Source of the DNA: Bradyrhizobium sp. OK095
GTDB taxonomy: Bacteria; Pseudomonadota; Alphaproteobacteria; Rhizobiales; Xanthobacteraceae
NCBI RefSeq assembly: GCF_900109945.1
Contig: NZ_FOBX01000009.1
Location: forward strand, 124,001-188,000
Direction of reading: 5' to 3'
Length of the DNA stretch: 64,000 nt
This document shows, in pieces, positions 61,289-64,000 of the stretch. The position numbers were made by a program, and so were the translations under genes. Position 1 is the first letter of the stretch, and each line of letters begins with the position of its first letter. The notes under the pieces were generated by a model that was given only the letters and a program-made list of their open reading frames with translations, was not told where the DNA came from and ran no database searches.

Positions 61289-61969
61289 ATGCCCGGCAAC
61301 GATGACATCGACAAGCTTGCTTTCTTGGCCACGGAAGCCAAGAACGAGGAGGCATGGCTTGAGTTCTCGCGCTTCTGCAAGTTCAGGGCGCAAGGTGTCC
61401 GCGCGGCCGCGATGGAGCACCTAAGCAGCTTCTTGCAGGGTGCTGTCGATTGGTCGCTGGGCGAGCGCCTGACCTTCTCGAAATGGGTGTTGTGGCGCAG
61501 TCGGAAATTTCATGACGATCGCGTCGTGCTGCCGCACCCGCTCCGAACGAAGCTACTTATCCCGACCCTTCGCAGTTGGATCGAGTCCTCTCCAGGTGAA
61601 GCAGAGGGGCACCTCTGGCTCGGACTTTTGAGGTGCGATGAGCCATGGCTCCACTTGGAACAGGCGCTCGAGCTCGACCCATCATGTGAGCTTGCACGTC
61701 GAACCCTGACAGACTGGATCATATCCGGCGTCGAATATAATCAGCACGAATTGCCGAGCGGCTACATCAATGACCCCGTGGACGATCTCAATGATCTGGA
61801 AAGGGCTTCAAGGTTGGCGTCCGGCAGCACTGAGGAAGTCAGGGTGAGACTCTGGCAACAAGAGATCGCGGAGCTTCGCGCGCGAGCCGAGGTATGGCTG
61901 GCTGCGAAAAGTGACTCGCGCAATGTCATTCCCTTTCCCGGCAGGAAGGTATGGCTCGTCGGGGAATGA
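61289..61969 (+). CDS. 226-residue protein of unknown function
   Basis: I do not recognise a family. The protein is helical and Trp-rich (AWLEFSRFCKF, SKWVLWRSRKF, EGHLWLGLLRCDEPWLHLEQAL), with a C-terminal NVIPFPGRKVW. LRCDEPWLHLEQALELDPS resembles a TPR-like turn but no repeat is clear. GGGGG precedes ATG 61289, preferred over GTG 61244. Composition is slightly less GC-rich than neighbours. It stands alone. Confidence 0.55.
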   Translation: MPGNDDIDKLAFLATEAKNEEAWLEFSRFCKFRAQGVRAAAMEHLSSFLQGAVDWSLGERLTFSKWVLWRSRKFHDDRVVLPHPLRTKLLIPTLRSWIESSPGEAEGHLWLGLLRCDEPWLHLEQALELDPSCELARRTLTDWIISGVEYNQHELPSGYINDPVDDLNDLERASRLASGSTEEVRVRLWQQEIAELRARAEVWLAAKSDSRNVIPFPGRKVWLVGE

Positions 61970-62098
61970 GGAGCCTTCCACGGCAGGAATTGTGAATAGG
62001 CCCGCTCACACGCCGCTGATTGTCAATCCCGCCGCCGTCCCTGTAAGGTCGGCGGCGGGAGGAGGCCGTGCCGTGGAGACGGGGCGGCCGACAAGATC

Positions 62099-63301
62099 AT
62101 GTTCGAAGGACACGATCCCTATCTCGTCGCGCTGTCGGTGGCGATCGCGAGTCTGGGTGGCTATACCGGCTTTGCGCTTGCTGCTCGCATCCGCAATACG
62201 CCCGGCGTCAGTAACCGCGTGCTGCTCGCGGGTGCAGCCGCGTTTCTGGCCGTCGGCATCTGGACCATGCATTTCGTCGGCATGCTGGCCGCGCCGTTGC
62301 CGCCCGACACGGTCTATCTCGTCCTGCCCACCATCATCTCGTTCCTGATCTGCGCCCTGGTGGTCGGCATCTCGCTCTTCTTTGTCTCGATCGGCGAGCC
62401 TTCGCTGAAGCGGGTGGCATCGTCCGCCGTCCTGCTCGGCGTCGGCATCGCCAGCATGCATTATGTCGGCATCCATGGCCTCGCCGGTCCGTTCGGCATC
62501 GTGCACGACCAGACGATGGTGCTGCTGTCGATCCTCGTCGCAATCGTCACCGCCTATGGCGGTTTGCGCGCCTTCCTGGCGCAGCAGGAAGGCGTTCGCC
62601 TGATCGTGAGCTCGGTGGCCTTCGGTGTCGCGGTCTCCGGCATGCATTACACCGCGATGCTGGGCATGCATTTCGAGCCACTGGCGGGTGCGGCGCACCA
62701 CCATGTCGGCGGCGGTCTTGCCGCGTCGCAGCAAATCTTGTCGGTCGTCGTTGCGGTGCTGTGCTTTGTCATCGCAGCCGGCTTCTTGCTGTCGCTGGTT
62801 CCCGATCAACGGCGTCAGAGTTCGAACTCTATTGCCACCGAACCGGTTGTATCGTCGGTCGCGGCGGCCGCCATCGAACTGATTGCGGCGCCTGCCTCAT
62901 CTCCGCGGCCAATGGCACCGCTCGGCGGGCTCGGCCAGCCGCCGCGTGCGCCGGTTCCCCGGCTGCCGGTCGAGAGTGCTGACGGGACGCATTTCATCGA
63001 GACCGCCAATGTGCGCAGCGTTCGGGCCGATGCGCATTACACCCGGGTGCATGACGGCACTCGCGAGCGGATGTGCCCCTGGTCGATTTCGGAAGCTGAG
63101 GCGCAGCTCGATCCCTCGCTGTTCCTGCGCGTGCACCGCAGTCATATCGTCGCCATCCCCCATGTCGCCTTGGTCCGGAAGGAGGGCGACGGCGCCGTGC
63201 TCGAGCTCGACGGCCCATCGCCGCACCGGGTGCCGGTCAGCCGGGCCAAGATCGCCGAGGTGAGGGCGAGGTTGGGGCTGGCAAACCGGCGGCAGGCATA
63301 G
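62099..63301 (+). CDS. coxC: CoxC-like MHYT-LytTR membrane regulator
   Basis: A 400-residue protein. Seven membrane segments carry three MHYT-type motifs (TMHFVGM, SMHYVGI, GMHYTAM), proposed to bind a metal or a diatomic gas. A Pro/Ala-rich linker (about 245-290) leads to a LytTR DNA-binding domain (about 295-395, with VRADAHYTRVHDG and FLRVHRSHIVAI). This fusion is that of CoxC/CoxH in the Oligotropha carboxidovorans CO dehydrogenase cluster, and coxM follows 216 bases on. CO sensing is inference. Confidence 0.85.
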   Translation: MFEGHDPYLVALSVAIASLGGYTGFALAARIRNTPGVSNRVLLAGAAAFLAVGIWTMHFVGMLAAPLPPDTVYLVLPTIISFLICALVVGISLFFVSIGEPSLKRVASSAVLLGVGIASMHYVGIHGLAGPFGIVHDQTMVLLSILVAIVTAYGGLRAFLAQQEGVRLIVSSVAFGVAVSGMHYTAMLGMHFEPLAGAAHHHVGGGLAASQQILSVVVAVLCFVIAAGFLLSLVPDQRRQSSNSIATEPVVSSVAAAAIELIAAPASSPRPMAPLGGLGQPPRAPVPRLPVESADGTHFIETANVRSVRADAHYTRVHDGTRERMCPWSISEAEAQLDPSLFLRVHRSHIVAIPHVALVRKEGDGAVLELDGPSPHRVPVSRAKIAEVRARLGLANRRQA

Positions 63302-63380
63302 GGCACCGCTCTATCACTCCCTCGCCCCGGACAGCCCTGCCGCAAGCGGGGCGAGGTGAAGGGTCTCTGCCCCTGACGCA

Positions 63381-63429
63381 ATTCGTGCGCCTCCACCCGT
63401 AACTCGTGCGAAATCCGCTGTTCCGTGCC
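63381..63429 (+). promoter_or_regulatory. direct repeats upstream of coxM, possible LytTR sites
   Basis: ATTCGTGCG (63381-63389) and ACTCGTGCG (63402-63410) are separated by 12 bases, and a weaker TTCCGTGCC lies at 63421-63429. Nine-base direct repeats with 12-13 base spacing are the usual format of LytTR targets. Match to the known LytTR consensus is partial. They lie 108-137 bases before the coxM start. Confidence 0.45.
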
Positions 63430-63517
63430 CGAATGATTGCGGGCCACCCCGCCGGGAGAGACCGTCCCCTCCAACGTCCGCGCCGTCACGCGCCAAGGAC
63501 GAATGTGGGAGGACACG

Positions 63518-64000
63518 ATGATCCCGGGATCATTCAACTATCACCGGCCGGCGAGTGTCGCCGATGCCGTCAAACTCTTGGTCAACCTCGGCGAGGATGC
63601 GCGGCCTCTGGCCGGCGGGCACAGCCTGGTGCCGATGATGAAGCTTCGGCTCGCCACCCCCGCCCATCTGATCGATTTGCATGGCATCACCGCCCTCAAG
63701 GGCATCAGCCGCGACGGCGGTAACGTCGTTATCGGCGCGATGACCACCCAGCATGATCTGCTGGCTTCCGAAGAGATCGCCAGATCCGCCCCGATCCTGC
63801 ACGAGACGGCGCTGCTGATCGCCGATCCGCAGGTCCGCTACCGCGGCACGATCGGCGGCAACGTCGCCAATGGCGATCCCGGCAACGATATGCCGGCACT
63901 GATGATGACCCTGGGCGCGACCTACCGTCTCGAAGGCCCCGGCGGCGTCCGCGATGTGGCAGCTGCTGACTTCTACCAGGGCGCCTATTTCACCGCGCTC
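63518..64000 (+). CDS. coxM: CO dehydrogenase medium (FAD) subunit, 5' part
   Basis: The first 161 codons of a gene that runs off the window. The FAD-binding segments AGGHS at residues 32-36 and TIGG at 111-114 fall exactly where they lie in Oligotropha CoxM. It belongs to the molybdenum hydroxylase FAD-subunit family. ATG 63518 has GGGAGG 6 bases upstream. The order coxC then coxM suggests a form I cox operon (M-S-L); form must be decided from the large subunit, which is not in the window. Confidence 0.9.
   Translation, partial: MIPGSFNYHRPASVADAVKLLVNLGEDARPLAGGHSLVPMMKLRLATPAHLIDLHGITALKGISRDGGNVVIGAMTTQHDLLASEEIARSAPILHETALLIADPQVRYRGTIGGNVANGDPGNDMPALMMTLGATYRLEGPGGVRDVAAADFYQGAYFTAL

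Noticed and set aside
1..64000. tRNA or rRNA genes
   Set aside because: No T-loop with matching acceptor stem and no rRNA signature was seen on either strand.

Overview
The window is GC-rich chromosomal DNA from an alphaproteobacterium, most likely Bradyrhizobium or a close relative (Nitrobacteraceae). This rests on gene content, Bradyrhizobium-type palindromic intergenic repeats, and one hydrolase that resembles the Rhodopseudomonas palustris fluoroacetate dehalogenase over its whole length. No rRNA, tRNA, CRISPR array or transposase was found. Most of the window is dense housekeeping chromosome; the accessory parts are 9.2-13.7 kb and the start of a cox operon at the right edge.

Layout. 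0-3.1 kb: lipid A/Kdo operon (DUF4170 end, DUF374 acyltransferase, waaA, lpxK). 3.2-9.2 kb: small secreted proteins, a dienelactone-hydrolase-like protein without its nucleophile, xseA, a serine hydrolase behind a palindromic operator, and a membrane protein/winged-helix pair. 9.2-13.7 kb: an AT-richer island with a trypsin-like protease coupled to a possible PD-(D/E)XK protein, then on the opposite strand an HNH protein, a DUF559/Vsr-like nuclease and an unknown partner. I read this as a candidate defence island. 13.8-21.8 kb: purD, a fluoroacetate-dehalogenase homologue, tadA, a pseudouridine synthase with a 420-residue Arg/Asp/Gly-rich head, rsmD, mutL and an RHH protein. 22-25 kb: a GMC dehydrogenase operon with Tat subunit, VOC enzyme and cytochrome c. 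25-34 kb: arfB, an M16 protease pair, an exported protein, lspA, ileS and ribF.

34-46 kb: a CheY-like receiver, HAD phosphatase, degenerate EAL protein, winged-helix/TPR regulator, methyltransferase, YihY protein, prmB-moaE-moaD-pgsA and uvrC. 46-51 kb: an outer-membrane beta-barrel protein, a cold-shock protein, rlmJ, RNase T2 and small exported proteins. 51-59 kb: a MarR/OmpR/EnvZ-type operon (PetP/PetR-like), ilvE, DUF2314, hisS, a tautomerase, an FlK-like thioesterase and proC-ybjN. 60-64 kb: an FMN riboswitch controlling a RibH2-type lumazine synthase, an unknown protein, then a CoxC-like MHYT-LytTR regulator and the 5' part of coxM, the start of an aerobic CO dehydrogenase operon running off the edge.

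Links between genes: ribF and riboswitch-controlled ribH both serve flavin supply, and several flavoenzymes are present (GMC oxidoreductase, CoxM). ileS sits beside lspA and ribF in the usual alphaproteobacterial order. The fluoroacetate-dehalogenase homologue and FlK-like thioesterase could both act on fluoroacetate-type compounds, but they are 42 kb apart and this link is only inference.
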